A stretch of 64,000 nt of DNA from the NCBI RefSeq assembly GCF_031679605.1, contig NZ_CP117522.1, positions 8,804,001-8,868,000 on the forward strand, written 5' to 3'. Within the stretch, counting starts at the first letter, position 1, and every line of letters begins with the position of its first letter. A model generated the notes under the pieces. The model was not told the DNA's origin. It ran no database searches and was given only the letters and a program-made list of their open reading frames with translations. This stretch comes from Streptomyces luomodiensis. Lineage in GTDB: Bacteria; Actinomycetota; Actinomycetes; Streptomycetales; Streptomycetaceae. The position numbers were made by a program, and so were the translations under genes. This document shows positions 1 to 8,392 of this stretch, piece by piece.

Positions 1-244
1 TGGCCGGTGGTACGTCGATGAAGCGCCGGCCGAAGCCCGCCAGATCCCGGTAGGAGACCTGGGCGCCGATCGCCACACCGCGCGCCGCGCTCGCCTCACA
101 GGTGCGCCGCAGGATGTCGGGGTCGCCCGCGTGGAAGCCGCAGGCCACGTTGGCGGCCGTGACCTGGTCGAGCAGGGGGCCCTCATCGGCCGGGCCCCAC
201 GCCCCGAACCCCTCGCCCACATCGCTGTTGATGGCCACGCTCAT
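1..244 (-). CDS. pxpA: 5-oxoprolinase subunit PxpA (LamB/YcsF family), truncated by window edge
   Basis: Partial; the C-terminal part lies beyond position 1. Read on the minus strand, the first 81 residues begin MSVAINSDVGEGFG and continue with VTAANVACGFHAGDP, the two hallmark N-terminal motifs of the LamB/YcsF (PxpA) family. The family supplies the A subunit of the prokaryotic ATP-dependent 5-oxoprolinase PxpABC, which opens 5-oxoproline (pyroglutamate) to glutamate in the cytoplasm. The ATG at 244 overlaps the stop of the upstream GntR gene (ATGA), so the two are probably translationally coupled. pxpB and pxpC would be expected further left, outside the window. The identity rests on motifs only, but they are distinctive. 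Confidence 0.85.
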   Translation of the reverse strand, partial: MSVAINSDVGEGFGAWGPADEGPLLDQVTAANVACGFHAGDPDILRRTCEASAARGVAIGAQVSYRDLAGFGRRFIDVPPA

Positions 245-945
245 CGCGCCGACTCCGCCCAGTACGCCCGGATGGTGTCGGTGCTGTTCTCCCACGCGGC
301 GTGCAGCCCCCGCTGACCGCCGTCGATATGCGCCATGATCTGCCGGGCCAGCTCCTCGGCGTCGCCGTCGGCCAGCGCGCCGACCATCGCCGAGTGCTCG
401 CACTGCACCCGCTCGTACGCCGAGGTGCCGTGCACATAGAACCGTGAGTACGGCTCCAGCCGGTGGTACATCTGCGCGATGATCTCGTACCGCATGGGCA
501 GCCGGGCGAGCCGGTACATGTCGAGATGGAAGGCGAGATTCGTCCGGGACCAGGAATCCGCGCCGACGTCCTGGACGCGGTCCATATGCGCGACCATCTT
601 CTCGAATCTGCTGATGTCGCGTCGGGAAACCCGCTCGGTGACATGCTCGGCGAAACTCGGCTCGATCAGCCGCCGGAGATTGTAGATTTCATCGATCTCA
701 TCCAGGTCCAGCTGGGTCACAAAGGTGCCCTGACCGGGCTTGGTGACCAGCAGTCCCTCACTGCTGAGGGTCCGGATGGCCTCACGGAGCGGAATGCGGC
801 TCACACCGAAACGGTCCGCGAGTTCTTCCTGGATAAGACGGTGGCCCGGCGGATAAACGCCGCTGACAATCAGCCTGCGCAGCTCATCGGTGAGCGTGCC
901 GGCGCCCCCGGCACCGCCGTGCGGACCTCGATCATCTCGACTCAT
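241..945 (-). CDS. GntR family transcriptional regulator, FCD subfamily
   Basis: 234 aa from the ATG at 945 (an upstream in-frame start at 981 would place the operator inside the gene). Residues about 10-75 form a winged helix-turn-helix (ELADRFGVSRIPLREAIR, then the wing KPGQGTFV). Residues about 80-225 are an all-helical FCD ligand domain with metal-type histidines in NLAFHLDMY, EHSAMVGAL and MAHIDGG. FCD regulators usually sense small carboxylates or amino acids. Its four-base overlap with pxpA suggests it controls 5-oxoproline or a related amino-acid pathway (inference). The palindrome TGTATACA just upstream of the start suggests autoregulation. Confidence 0.85.
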   Translation of the reverse strand: MSRDDRGPHGGAGGAGTLTDELRRLIVSGVYPPGHRLIQEELADRFGVSRIPLREAIRTLSSEGLLVTKPGQGTFVTQLDLDEIDEIYNLRRLIEPSFAEHVTERVSRRDISRFEKMVAHMDRVQDVGADSWSRTNLAFHLDMYRLARLPMRYEIIAQMYHRLEPYSRFYVHGTSAYERVQCEHSAMVGALADGDAEELARQIMAHIDGGQRGLHAAWENSTDTIRAYWAESAR

Positions 946-959
946 ATACCGTGTATACA
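944..959 (-). promoter_or_regulatory. Probable GntR operator overlapping the regulator start
   Basis: The palindrome TGTATACA lies at 952-959, followed by a second near-copy of its half (GTATAT) running into the start codon at 945. FCD-type GntR operators are commonly short AT-centred palindromes of this kind. Binding here would block expression of the GntR-pxpA pair. No separate Shine-Dalgarno sequence is evident, so the mRNA may be leaderless. Confidence 0.5.
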
Positions 960-1047
960 GTGCATCCACGGGAGGGGACAAGGGATGTCGGCGCAGGAAA
1001 CCGGAGATTTACCCGGGCGAGACACGGGCCCTCGGCCGCCAGGTGGC

Positions 1048-1839
1048 TCACGGCGTCTGTCCGGCCTCCCGGTGGGTGACCCGGATCTTGGACTGACCGT
1101 GCGGCAGCTCCTCCCAGTCCGTCATGAACCGGGCCGACAGCCCGTGCTTCTCCGCCAGGGTGATGAGCGTCTCGGTGCGGTAGTAGAAGTCCTCCCGCAG
1201 CACCTGGTGTTCCACGCCCTCGGTGCGGTCGAAGGTGAAGTCGAACCAGCCGCCCGGCGCCATGACGCGCCCGACATGGGCCAGGCACTCCTCGATGACC
1301 GGCAGCGGCGAGTGCGAGAAGACGCTGTGCGCGTGCACCACGTCGAAGTGGGCGTCGGGCAGGAACCGCAGCGTCAGGTCGCGGACCGGGGTGAGGGTGG
1401 GGAGGCGGTTCTGGAGCCCCTGGCGCACCAGTGTGTCCTGCGCGGCCGCGAGGATCTCGGGCGAGATGTCGATGCCGTAGTAGTGACCCGGTTCCAGATG
1501 GCTGATGAACCGCCAGCCCGCGCGCAGATTGCCGCAGCCGATCTCCAGCATCCGGTGTTCCGGCCGCAGACCGTGGCCGAGGAGATAGTCGAACTGCATC
1601 GCGCCCAGCGCCAGCCACCGCTCGTGGGTGCGGCTGCCGACCGCCGCCTCCGGGCTGGTGCGGGTGTCGGACCGCATCACCGCGCGGTAGTAGGAGACGT
1701 GGTCCGGGTAGCGGTAGCGCAGCCAGGCGTCCCGGGTGGCACGGACCAGGTGGCGCGGTACGCGGTGCGGATGGCGCAGCGCGTAGGAGACACGGTGACC
1801 GAGGGCGGAGCGGTTGGCGGTGAGGTTCTTGGCGGGCAT
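1048..1839 (-). CDS. Class I SAM-dependent methyltransferase
   Basis: 263 aa. The Rossmann methyltransferase core spans about residues 85-230: motif I MLEIGCGNLRAG (SAM-binding glycine loop), an acidic strand-2 end (YYGIDISPEIL), and the post-core segment FDVVHAHSVFSH with HVGRVMAPGGWF. The N-terminal 80 residues are basic and tyrosine/arginine rich (RATRDAWLRYRYPDHVSYYR) and may bind an acceptor. No membrane segment is present. The substrate cannot be read from sequence. The gene lies upstream of the GntR regulator on the same strand, separated by 102 bp containing that regulator's operator, so it is probably an independent unit. It diverges from the two-component genes at 2062. Confidence 0.75.
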   Translation of the reverse strand: MPAKNLTANRSALGHRVSYALRHPHRVPRHLVRATRDAWLRYRYPDHVSYYRAVMRSDTRTSPEAAVGSRTHERWLALGAMQFDYLLGHGLRPEHRMLEIGCGNLRAGWRFISHLEPGHYYGIDISPEILAAAQDTLVRQGLQNRLPTLTPVRDLTLRFLPDAHFDVVHAHSVFSHSPLPVIEECLAHVGRVMAPGGWFDFTFDRTEGVEHQVLREDFYYRTETLITLAEKHGLSARFMTDWEELPHGQSKIRVTHREAGQTP

Positions 1840-1936
1840 GCGGACTCATTTCGTGCTCGGGGTGCGGACGCGGCGGGCCTATGGGTTCCCGCGTCGCCGA
1901 TGTCGCTACCAGCCTCTGCGCCGTGGCGGTGGCGGG

Positions 1937-1978
1937 GATCCCCGGACCGGCCCCGGTCCTGGCGCGGTCCGGGGGATC
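1937..1978. promoter_or_regulatory. Long GC-rich inverted repeat in the methyltransferase/kinase divergent region
   Basis: Arms GATCCCCGGACCG (1937-1949) and CGGTCCGGGGGATC (1965-1978) pair almost perfectly, with one extra G, around a 15-nt loop. It lies between divergent genes, so it is not an ordinary terminator for either. It could be an attenuator-like hairpin in the kinase leader or a dyad operator. The rest of 1840-2061 shows no recognisable gene. Confidence 0.45.
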
Positions 1979-2061
1979 GACGTATCAACCGATCGGATGA
2001 TGCGGCGCCCGGTCCGGCCCGTTAGGACTGAGGAGAACCGGAGAGCAGGGGAGGGATCGGG

Positions 2062-3396
2062 GTGCGGTCGGCGGTCAGGGCGGTCGGAGCGGTCGGGGCG
2101 GTCGGACGGCCCGGATGGGCGCCGTGGTCGGCGTGGTCGGCATGGTCCGGACGGTCCGGGACCGACGGGCCGGACGACCCGGACGAGCGGTGGCTGACGG
2201 CGGTCCTGCACATCGCGTTCTTCCTGCTGCTGGGCTCCTCGCTGGTGCGCTATCTGCTCCGGGACACCGGCGACGCGCCGAACCTCTGGGTCATCGCGCT
2301 CTTCGTGGCCTTCGGCGCGCTCTACCTGCCCGGCCGGTGGCCGGCGCCCGAGGCCGGCCCCGGCGGCCGGCCCTCCGGCCGGTACCTGGTCTGGCTGGCG
2401 GCGGTGCTGGCCGCATGGGTCGCGCTGCTGGTCCTCGCGCCGAGCGCGGCCTGGTGTGCCATGCCGCTGTTCTTCACCGGTCTGCACACCCTGCCCACCC
2501 GGTTCGCGGTGCCCCTGGCCGCCGTACTCACCGCGCTGGTCGTCGCCTCCAAACTGCGGTTCATGCACGACGGCTTCGACCCCAACGCGCTGATCGCGCC
2601 GCCCGCCATCGCCGCCGTGGCCGCCGCCGTCCTCATCCACCTGCGGCGCCAGTCGGCCCGGCAGCGGGTGCTGATCGACGATCTGGTCCGCACCCGCCGC
2701 GATCTGGCCGCGACCGAGCGGCGGGCGGGCATCCTGGCCGAGCGCCAGCGGCTGTCCTCGGAGATCCACGACACCCTCGCCCAGGGCCTGTCCAGCCAGC
2801 GGATGCTGTTGCAGGCCGCCGACCGCACCTGGGAGACGGACCCGCGGGCGGCCCGGGGCCATATGCGGGACGCGGCTGAGATCGTGTCCCGCAGCCTGGC
2901 CGAGGCCCGCCGGTTCGTCCAGGACCTCGCCCCGGCCGACCTCGCCGAGCGCTCCCTGGCCCAGGCGCTCGGTGCGCTCGCCGAGCGGGAGAGCGCCACG
3001 GGGCCGGCGGTGGACTTCCGGCTCGACGGCCCGCCCGGCCCGCTGCCCGAGCGGGTGGCGGCCGCGCTGCTGCGCATCGCCCAGGGCGCGCTGGCCAATG
3101 TGCGGGAGCACGCCGGGGCGAGCCGGGCCGCGCTCACCCTGACCTGCATGGGCGACCAGATCTGTCTGGACATCGCCGACGACGGCCGTGGTTTCGACAC
3201 CGACGCCGTTCCGGCCCCCGGAACGGACCGGTCGCGTGGACACGGGCTGCCGGCCATGCGGGCCCGGGTACGGCAGCTGGGCGGCACGCTCACCGTGGAA
3301 TCCGACCCCGGGGAGGGGACGGTCGTCTCGGCCGCCATCCCCCTGGAACCCCACCCCGCCCCCGTCCCCGACCGCCCCCTGGAGACCACACCATGA
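2062..3396 (+). CDS. NarL-type sensor histidine kinase
   Basis: 444 aa from a GTG with GGGGAGG upstream. After a low-complexity Trp/Gly/Ser-rich N-terminus (about 1-45), hydrophobic segments span about 45-190 (several membrane helices). A cytoplasmic HisKA_3 dimerisation domain follows, with SEIHDTLAQG; H236 is the predicted phosphorylated histidine. The HATPase_c domain has an N box (ALANVREHA), a G1-like DDGRGF and G2-like GHGLPAM. The stop overlaps the response regulator start (ATGA), giving a classic two-component pair. The signal is unknown; no large extracytoplasmic sensor domain is present. The N-terminal coding DNA (about 2065-2175) is built of reiterated GGTCGG-like hexamers, so the extreme N-terminus is probably variable. 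Confidence 0.85.
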   Translation: MRSAVRAVGAVGAVGRPGWAPWSAWSAWSGRSGTDGPDDPDERWLTAVLHIAFFLLLGSSLVRYLLRDTGDAPNLWVIALFVAFGALYLPGRWPAPEAGPGGRPSGRYLVWLAAVLAAWVALLVLAPSAAWCAMPLFFTGLHTLPTRFAVPLAAVLTALVVASKLRFMHDGFDPNALIAPPAIAAVAAAVLIHLRRQSARQRVLIDDLVRTRRDLAATERRAGILAERQRLSSEIHDTLAQGLSSQRMLLQAADRTWETDPRAARGHMRDAAEIVSRSLAEARRFVQDLAPADLAERSLAQALGALAERESATGPAVDFRLDGPPGPLPERVAAALLRIAQGALANVREHAGASRAALTLTCMGDQICLDIADDGRGFDTDAVPAPGTDRSRGHGLPAMRARVRQLGGTLTVESDPGEGTVVSAAIPLEPHPAPVPDRPLETTP

Positions 3397-4049
3397 GCCG
3401 GACCCCCGCGGTTCCCTCCGCCCCCGCCGTACGGCTGCTGCTCTGCGACGACCACGCCGTGGTGCGGGCCGGGCTGCGTGCGCTGCTGGCCAGCACCGAG
3501 GGCATCGAGGTGGTCGGCGAGGCGGGCAGCGGCGAGGAGGCCCTCGCCATGGCCGCCCGGCTCCGGCCCGATGTGGTGCTGATGGACCTCCAGCTCGGGG
3601 CGGGCATGGACGGGGTGACCGCCACCCGGCGGCTGGTCTCCGGCGAGCCGCCCGCGCCCCGCGTCCTGGTGCTCACCATGTTCGACACCGACGCCGACAT
3701 CACCCGTGCCATCGAGGCCGGGGCCACCGGCTATCTGCTCAAGGCCGAGCGGCCCGAGGAACTGTTCGCGGCGATCCGGAACGCCGCCTCCGGCCGTACC
3801 GCGCTGTCGGCCCCGGTCGCCGACCGGGTGCTGGCCCGGATGCGCAGCCCGCGGCCCGGACTGTCCGAGCGGGAGCGCGACATCCTCCGGCAGCTGGCCC
3901 GTGGCCTGGGCAACCGGGACATCGCGCGAGCGCTGTTCATCAGCGAGGCCACGGTCAAGACCCATCTGGGGCGGATCTACGGGAAATTGGGGGTCGAGAC
4001 CAGGGCCGGGGCGGTGGCGGTGGCCACCGAGCGGCGGCTGCTGCCCTGA
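3393..4049 (+). CDS. NarL/FixJ-type response regulator
   Basis: 218 aa. An N-terminal receiver domain (about 10-130) has the acidic pair in LLLCDDHAVV, phospho-acceptor D65 (VVLMDLQLG) and the conserved lysine in YLLKAERPEE. A C-terminal LuxR-type HTH (about 150-212) has LSERERDILRQLARG and the recognition helix ISEATVKTHLGRIYGKLGV. It overlaps the kinase gene by four bases and should be its cognate partner. It would act as a DNA-binding regulator when phosphorylated; the target genes are not evident. It ends 43 bp from the convergent MscS gene. Confidence 0.9.
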   Translation: MSRTPAVPSAPAVRLLLCDDHAVVRAGLRALLASTEGIEVVGEAGSGEEALAMAARLRPDVVLMDLQLGAGMDGVTATRRLVSGEPPAPRVLVLTMFDTDADITRAIEAGATGYLLKAERPEELFAAIRNAASGRTALSAPVADRVLARMRSPRPGLSERERDILRQLARGLGNRDIARALFISEATVKTHLGRIYGKLGVETRAGAVAVATERRLLP

Positions 4050-4092
4050 GGCGCGTAAACCGTGTGAGGCGCGGGAGGCGCGGGGAGGCGGG

Positions 4093-5154
4093 TCAGATCA
4101 CCGGCCGGCCCGGCAGCGGCGGCCGGTCCTGGTCCGGCAGGACGAGCGTACGGGTGGGCAGCGGGATCTCGATGCCCTCGGCCCGGAACCGGCGGTGCAG
4201 CTCCTTCATGAACTCGTGCTTGATGAGGTACTGGTCGCTGAACTCCAGGGCCCGCAGAAACACCGAGAAGTCGATGCCGGACTCTCCGAAGGTGTGGAAG
4301 CGCACGCTCGCCTCGTGGTCGACGACCCCGCCCTCGACGGCGGCCATCACCTTCCCGGCCACCTCGACGGTCACCCGCTCGACGTGATCCAGATCGCTTC
4401 CGTAGCCGACCCTGCCCTGCACCATGACCGACATCTGCTGCTCGGGCTGGTGAAAGTTGGTCATGATGGTGTTGCCGAGCTTGGCGTTCGGGATGATGAC
4501 GAGGTTGTCCGACAGCTGTCGTACCGCCGTGTTGCGCCAGTTGATGTCGACCACGTACCCCTCCTCCCCGCTGCTGAGCCGGATGTAGTGGCCGGGCTGC
4601 ACCGTCTTGGAGGCGAGGATGTGCACGCCCGCGAAGAGATTGGCCAGGGTGTCCTGGAGGGCCAGGGCGACCGCCAGACCGCCCACGCCCAGCGCGGTGA
4701 GCAGGGGCGCGATCGAGACGCCCAGCGTCTCCAGCAGGATCAGCACACCCATCGCCAGCACGGCGATCCGCGTGATGTTCACGAAGATGGTGGCCGTTCC
4801 CGCCACCCCGGAGCGGGACAGCGCCAGCGAGCGCACCAGATCGGCCACCACCCGCGCCGCCGTGACCGTGGTGACCAGGATCAGCACCGCCACCAGCACC
4901 TGATCGACGTCGTGTCCGACCGTGGGGGTCAGCGGCAGCGCGGCGGCCGCGGCGGCGACACCGGCGGCCATCGCCGCCCACGGCGCCAGTGAGCGCAGCG
5001 TGTCCACGATGATGTCGTCGCCGCTCCACCGGGTGGACCGGGCCCGTTCGCCCAGCCAGCGCAAGCCCAGGCGCAGCAGCACACCCGCCGCCGCGCCGCA
5101 GACCAGCGCCGCCCCGACGACGATGACGTCATGCACGGTGAGTGCCCGGTTCAT
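4093..5154 (-). CDS. MscS-family mechanosensitive ion channel
   Basis: 353 aa. Hydrophobic helices occupy about residues 5-185. The pore-lining helix and following beta domain carry the MscS hallmark GVGGLAVALALQDTLANL, then GHYIRL and VDINWRNTAVR. The cytoplasmic alpha/beta cage follows, and the C-terminus contains RRFRAEGIEIPLPTRTL, the usual family ending. It would release solutes during hypo-osmotic shock at the cytoplasmic membrane. With more than the three helices of E. coli MscS it is more like the medium-length YbdG/YnaI type. It is transcribed convergently to the response regulator and divergently from the MFS gene. Confidence 0.85.
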   Translation of the reverse strand: MNRALTVHDVIVVGAALVCGAAAGVLLRLGLRWLGERARSTRWSGDDIIVDTLRSLAPWAAMAAGVAAAAAALPLTPTVGHDVDQVLVAVLILVTTVTAARVVADLVRSLALSRSGVAGTATIFVNITRIAVLAMGVLILLETLGVSIAPLLTALGVGGLAVALALQDTLANLFAGVHILASKTVQPGHYIRLSSGEEGYVVDINWRNTAVRQLSDNLVIIPNAKLGNTIMTNFHQPEQQMSVMVQGRVGYGSDLDHVERVTVEVAGKVMAAVEGGVVDHEASVRFHTFGESGIDFSVFLRALEFSDQYLIKHEFMKELHRRFRAEGIEIPLPTRTLVLPDQDRPPLPGRPVI

Positions 5155-5449
5155 CGGCCACCGCCCGGTATGCCGGAAAGCGGGTCAGAACCGGCCGTGC
5201 GGCCCGCCGTCGTCGGTGCGGCCTCCGGTCTGGAATTCCGTCTGGTCACGTTGTTGTCACCTGCTCGTGCCTGGGTTGTACGGGCGGCACCGGGGCACAT
5301 GTGTACGGCTCCGGCGCAAGGAGCCATCCTGCCGCATGCGGTGACGGCCCCACGACGGGATGCGCCGGCACCGCACGTAACCCGCCAGGGCGGGTGGCGG
5401 CGCGTCACCTGGGTTGACGCACATCCGTTTTATGGTGGAATCGGGCCGC

Positions 5450-6649
5450 ATGGACATGCGCCGTAACGACGTGGACCGGGGATGGCCGTTCCTCGTGGCC
5501 GCCTACGCCTTCGTGGTCACGATGTGCGGTACGACCCTGCCCACCCCGCTGTACTCCCTCTATCAGCGGCAGTTCGGCTTCTCGTCGCTCATGGTCACGG
5601 TGATCTTCGCCGTCTACGCGGTGGGGGTCATCGCCGCGCTGCTGCTGTTCGGCCATGTGTCCGACTTCATCGGGCGCCGGCCCGTCCTGCTGGCCGCGCT
5701 GGTGCTGTCGGGCCTGAGCGCGGTGTGCTTCCTCCTCGCCGGCGGGCTGCCCCAGCTGTTCACCGGCCGCGTCCTGTCAGGGCTGTCCGCGGGCCTGGCC
5801 ACCGGCACCGGCACCGTGACCGTGATCGAGCTGGCACCGCCGCGCCGGCGCCGTGGCGCCACCTTCGTCGCGACCGCCGCCAACCTGGGCGGCCTCGGCG
5901 TCGGCCCGCTGCTGGCGGGCGTGCCGGCGCAGTACGCCCCGGCGCCGCTGCGGCTGGTGTTCGTGGTGGACCTGGCGCTGGTGGCGGTGGCCGCCGCCGG
6001 GGTGCTCGCCCTCCCGGAGACCGTACGGAGACGGGGGCGCCCGCCGCTGCGGCCACAGCGGATGCGGGTGCCCAAGGAGATGCGCTCGACGTTCGCCGCC
6101 GCGGCCATGGCGGGGTTCGCGGGCTTCGCCACGCTGGGCCTGTTCACCTCGGTCTCGCCGACGTTCCTGAGCGAGGTGGAGGGGGAGCGCAACCTCGCGG
6201 TCGCCGGTGCCGTGGCGTTCTCCGTGTTCGCCGCCTCGATCGGCGGGCAGGCGCTGGGCCGGCGGCTGGGCCCGGACCGGTCGCTGCCCGGGGGATGCGC
6301 GGTGCTGGTGGCCGGTATGGCAACCATCGCCGCCTCGCTGGCCATCGCGTCGCTGGCGCTGCTGGTGCTGGGGGCCGTGGTCGCGGGGACGGGGCAGGGG
6401 CTGTCGTTCCACGCGGCCGTACGGGTGGTGACCGAGCACAGCCCGGCCGACCGGCGCGCCGAGGTCACCTCCGCCCTGTTCGTCCTGATGTACCTGGCGC
6501 TCTCGATTCCGGTGATCGGCGTGGGGGCGCTGTCGGTCGCGGTCGGACTGCGGTCCGCGGGGCTGATCTTCACCGGCTGTGTGGCCCTGCTGGCCGCGGC
6601 CACGCTGCTGCGGCTGCGGCTGCGCCCGGCCGGGGCGCCCGGCCGCTGA
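5450..6649 (+). CDS. MFS transporter, 12-TM exporter type
   Basis: 399 aa from the ATG at 5450; starts at 5414 (TTG) and 5432 are possible but lack a better ribosome site. About twelve hydrophobic segments are visible. The loop between helices 2 and 3 has the MFS signature (GHVSDFIGRRPVLL), and helix 5 has GGLGVGPLLAG, resembling the antiporter motif C of drug:proton exporters. The inter-half loop is basic (RRRGRPPLRPQRMR). An efflux role for a small molecule is likely, but the substrate cannot be named. The 295-bp region 5155-5449 shared with mscS holds no other gene that I can support. Confidence 0.8.
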   Translation: MDMRRNDVDRGWPFLVAAYAFVVTMCGTTLPTPLYSLYQRQFGFSSLMVTVIFAVYAVGVIAALLLFGHVSDFIGRRPVLLAALVLSGLSAVCFLLAGGLPQLFTGRVLSGLSAGLATGTGTVTVIELAPPRRRRGATFVATAANLGGLGVGPLLAGVPAQYAPAPLRLVFVVDLALVAVAAAGVLALPETVRRRGRPPLRPQRMRVPKEMRSTFAAAAMAGFAGFATLGLFTSVSPTFLSEVEGERNLAVAGAVAFSVFAASIGGQALGRRLGPDRSLPGGCAVLVAGMATIAASLAIASLALLVLGAVVAGTGQGLSFHAAVRVVTEHSPADRRAEVTSALFVLMYLALSIPVIGVGALSVAVGLRSAGLIFTGCVALLAAATLLRLRLRPAGAPGR

Positions 6650-6749
6650 GGCGACGCCCGATCCCGTACAACCATCCACGACCCCCGCATGTCTCCCTAG
6701 GCAGACGCAAACAGCGCCTACACCCATGAAGAATCATTAAGGGGGACAA

Positions 6750-7196
6750 ATGAATCTTTCTCGCCGTATGGCCGCCACCGCGGTTCTCGCCACCGCCGTC
6801 GCGGGCACCGTGGCCCTCACGCCGCAGGCGTCGGCCGCCGCCACGGCCGCGTACAACGGGGTCTGCGGCAGCGGGTACAAGGTGGTGAACTCGGCGCCCA
6901 TCGGCACCAAGGGCACCGTCTTCCTCACCTACAACTCCGCCAAGGGCAAGAACTGCGTGGTCACCGTCCGGAACACCACGGGCAAGGCGGTTCCGATGTT
7001 CGCCTACCTGTATGTGCAGGGCGCCGACGAGTCGGCCGAGGACGGCGGCGCGTACACCTCGTACGCGGGGCCCGTGTACGGCGACGGGCGCGGCAAGTGC
7101 GTGGACTGGGCCGGGGGCATCGACAACCAGTCCACCTGGACCTACGGATCGAACTGCGCGGCCCTGAAGGCGCACCGCGTGACCAAGGGCTGGTAG
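6750..7196 (+). CDS. Secreted protein resembling spore-associated protein SapA
   Basis: 148 aa with AAGGGGGAC just upstream of the ATG. A Sec signal peptide (basic NLSRRM, hydrophobic core, cleavage near QASAAATA) leaves a mature protein of about 118 residues with four cysteines (VCGSGYK, KNCVV, GKCVDWAG, SNCAAL), probably two disulfides. The pattern CGSGYKVVNSAPIG, VFLTYNSAKGKNCVVTVRN matches my memory of the Streptomyces SapA family found on spores; this is recalled, not searched. No catalytic motif is visible. It is followed by a strong terminator hairpin at 7213-7240, so it is monocistronic. Confidence 0.6.
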   Translation: MNLSRRMAATAVLATAVAGTVALTPQASAAATAAYNGVCGSGYKVVNSAPIGTKGTVFLTYNSAKGKNCVVTVRNTTGKAVPMFAYLYVQGADESAEDGGAYTSYAGPVYGDGRGKCVDWAGGIDNQSTWTYGSNCAALKAHRVTKGW

Positions 7197-7212
7197 GACG
7201 GCGACGGGGGAG

Positions 7213-7240
7213 CGGCGGCCGCCTCTCGGGGCGGCCGCCG
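7213..7240 (+). terminator. Intrinsic-type terminator hairpin
   Basis: An 11-bp perfect GC stem (CGGCGGCCGCC paired with GGCGGCCGCCG) with a 6-nt loop lies 17 bp after the stop of the SapA-like gene. There is no U-tract, as is usual in high-GC actinomycetes. Confidence 0.75.
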
Positions 7241-7368
7241 CGGCCGTGTCCGGTGGACTTCGGCGCTCGGTGGCTGACCCTCGGTGAGGTCGGTGGCGTG
7301 CGTGGACGACCACCGAGAAGTCGTCGCCGTCGAACACCGTATCCCCGGGACCCCGGTACGGTGGCCGC

Positions 7369-8205
7369 ATGCCCGGTGTCCGCGACTACCCCCATCGCCT
7401 CAAACGCCCCCTCCGCGATGTGCAGGCGCTGGTGTCGAGCGAGGGCGGAGTGCGGCCGTACGCCCTCGCCTCCGCCGACGTCGAACCCCTGCCGCACGAC
7501 GCGGACCCCGCCGCCGTCTTCGTCAACGACGTACCGGACGCCGAACTGCCGCCCCGGTTCGGCGCGGCCTTCGGCGAGGGGGTGCTGGCGAAGCTGGCGG
7601 AGTGGTCATGGCGTGGCGTCCCCGCGTACGCGGTGCGGGTGCGGCTGCGCGACGCGCGCTGGTGTGAGGGGGAGTCCACCGAGGCGGGTTTCGCCTGGGC
7701 GGGGCGCCGGGCCGCCCTCGAACTGGACCGCTGCTTCCACGCGCGGGTCCGTCCGCGCCCGTACCTCCTCCACTGGCCCCCGCCGCGCACCACCGACCAC
7801 CGGGCGCCCGAGCACGACGTGCCCCTGGCCCGGCCGGTGGCGGCCCGGGGCACCTTCCGCGACATCCACGTCCGCATGGCGACCGTGGGCGGCTGCGGTG
7901 GGTACGCCGTGGCCACCGCCGACTTCGAACCGCCGGCCGCCGGCTCCGGGGTGCTCTTCGAGTTCGTCTCGGCGCTGGACGAGGACCGTCTTCCGTACGA
8001 GCTCGCCGACGCCTTCGAGCGCGGTGTCCACGAGACGTTGTGCGCGTTCGGGACGCGCAGGATGCCCACGGTCGCCTTCCGGGTCCGGCTCCGCGACGCG
8101 CGGTGGAGCGAGACCGACTCCGGCCCGACGACCTTCGCCCAGGCCGGCCGCAGGGCGGCCACGGAGGCACTGCGCCGCCACGACGTGCTGGAAGCGGGCC
8201 GATGA
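7369..8205 (+). CDS. Protein of two tandem EF-G domain IV-like repeats, no GTPase domain
   Basis: 278 aa, soluble. Two repeats (about residues 16-125 and 163-272) match each other (VRVRLRDARWCEGES / FRVRLRDARWSETDS, then FAWAGRRAA / FAQAGRRAA). Both follow the architecture of elongation factor G domain IV: an F-x-N/S-D-type segment (FVNDVPDAELPPRFG), a helix ending AFGEGV or AFERGV, the strand V-x-V-x-L-x-D-x-x-W/Y, an acidic-Ser turn, and an F-x-x-A-G-x-x-A helix. In EF-G and EF-2 this domain reaches into the ribosomal decoding centre. There is no G domain, P-loop or domain III/V here. The function is unknown; a ribosome- or tRNA-mimic role is possible but is inference. The gene stands alone, with 172 bp before it. 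Confidence 0.65.
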   Translation: MPGVRDYPHRLKRPLRDVQALVSSEGGVRPYALASADVEPLPHDADPAAVFVNDVPDAELPPRFGAAFGEGVLAKLAEWSWRGVPAYAVRVRLRDARWCEGESTEAGFAWAGRRAALELDRCFHARVRPRPYLLHWPPPRTTDHRAPEHDVPLARPVAARGTFRDIHVRMATVGGCGGYAVATADFEPPAAGSGVLFEFVSALDEDRLPYELADAFERGVHETLCAFGTRRMPTVAFRVRLRDARWSETDSGPTTFAQAGRRAATEALRRHDVLEAGR

Positions 8206-8392
8206 CGCCCCGGCACCCGGGGCCGCGGCCGCGCGCCGTCCCGCGCCGGGCCGATAGCGGAATTCACGGAAGCCACCGACCCATCGGTATGTCGATGGTG
8301 CAATAGCGGAGCAGGTTTGGGTATCGAGCCCGGCCGTGGCCTCACGCCGTGGCGTCGGGCCGCGCCGTGCCCGTCAAAGGTGGAGGAATGTC

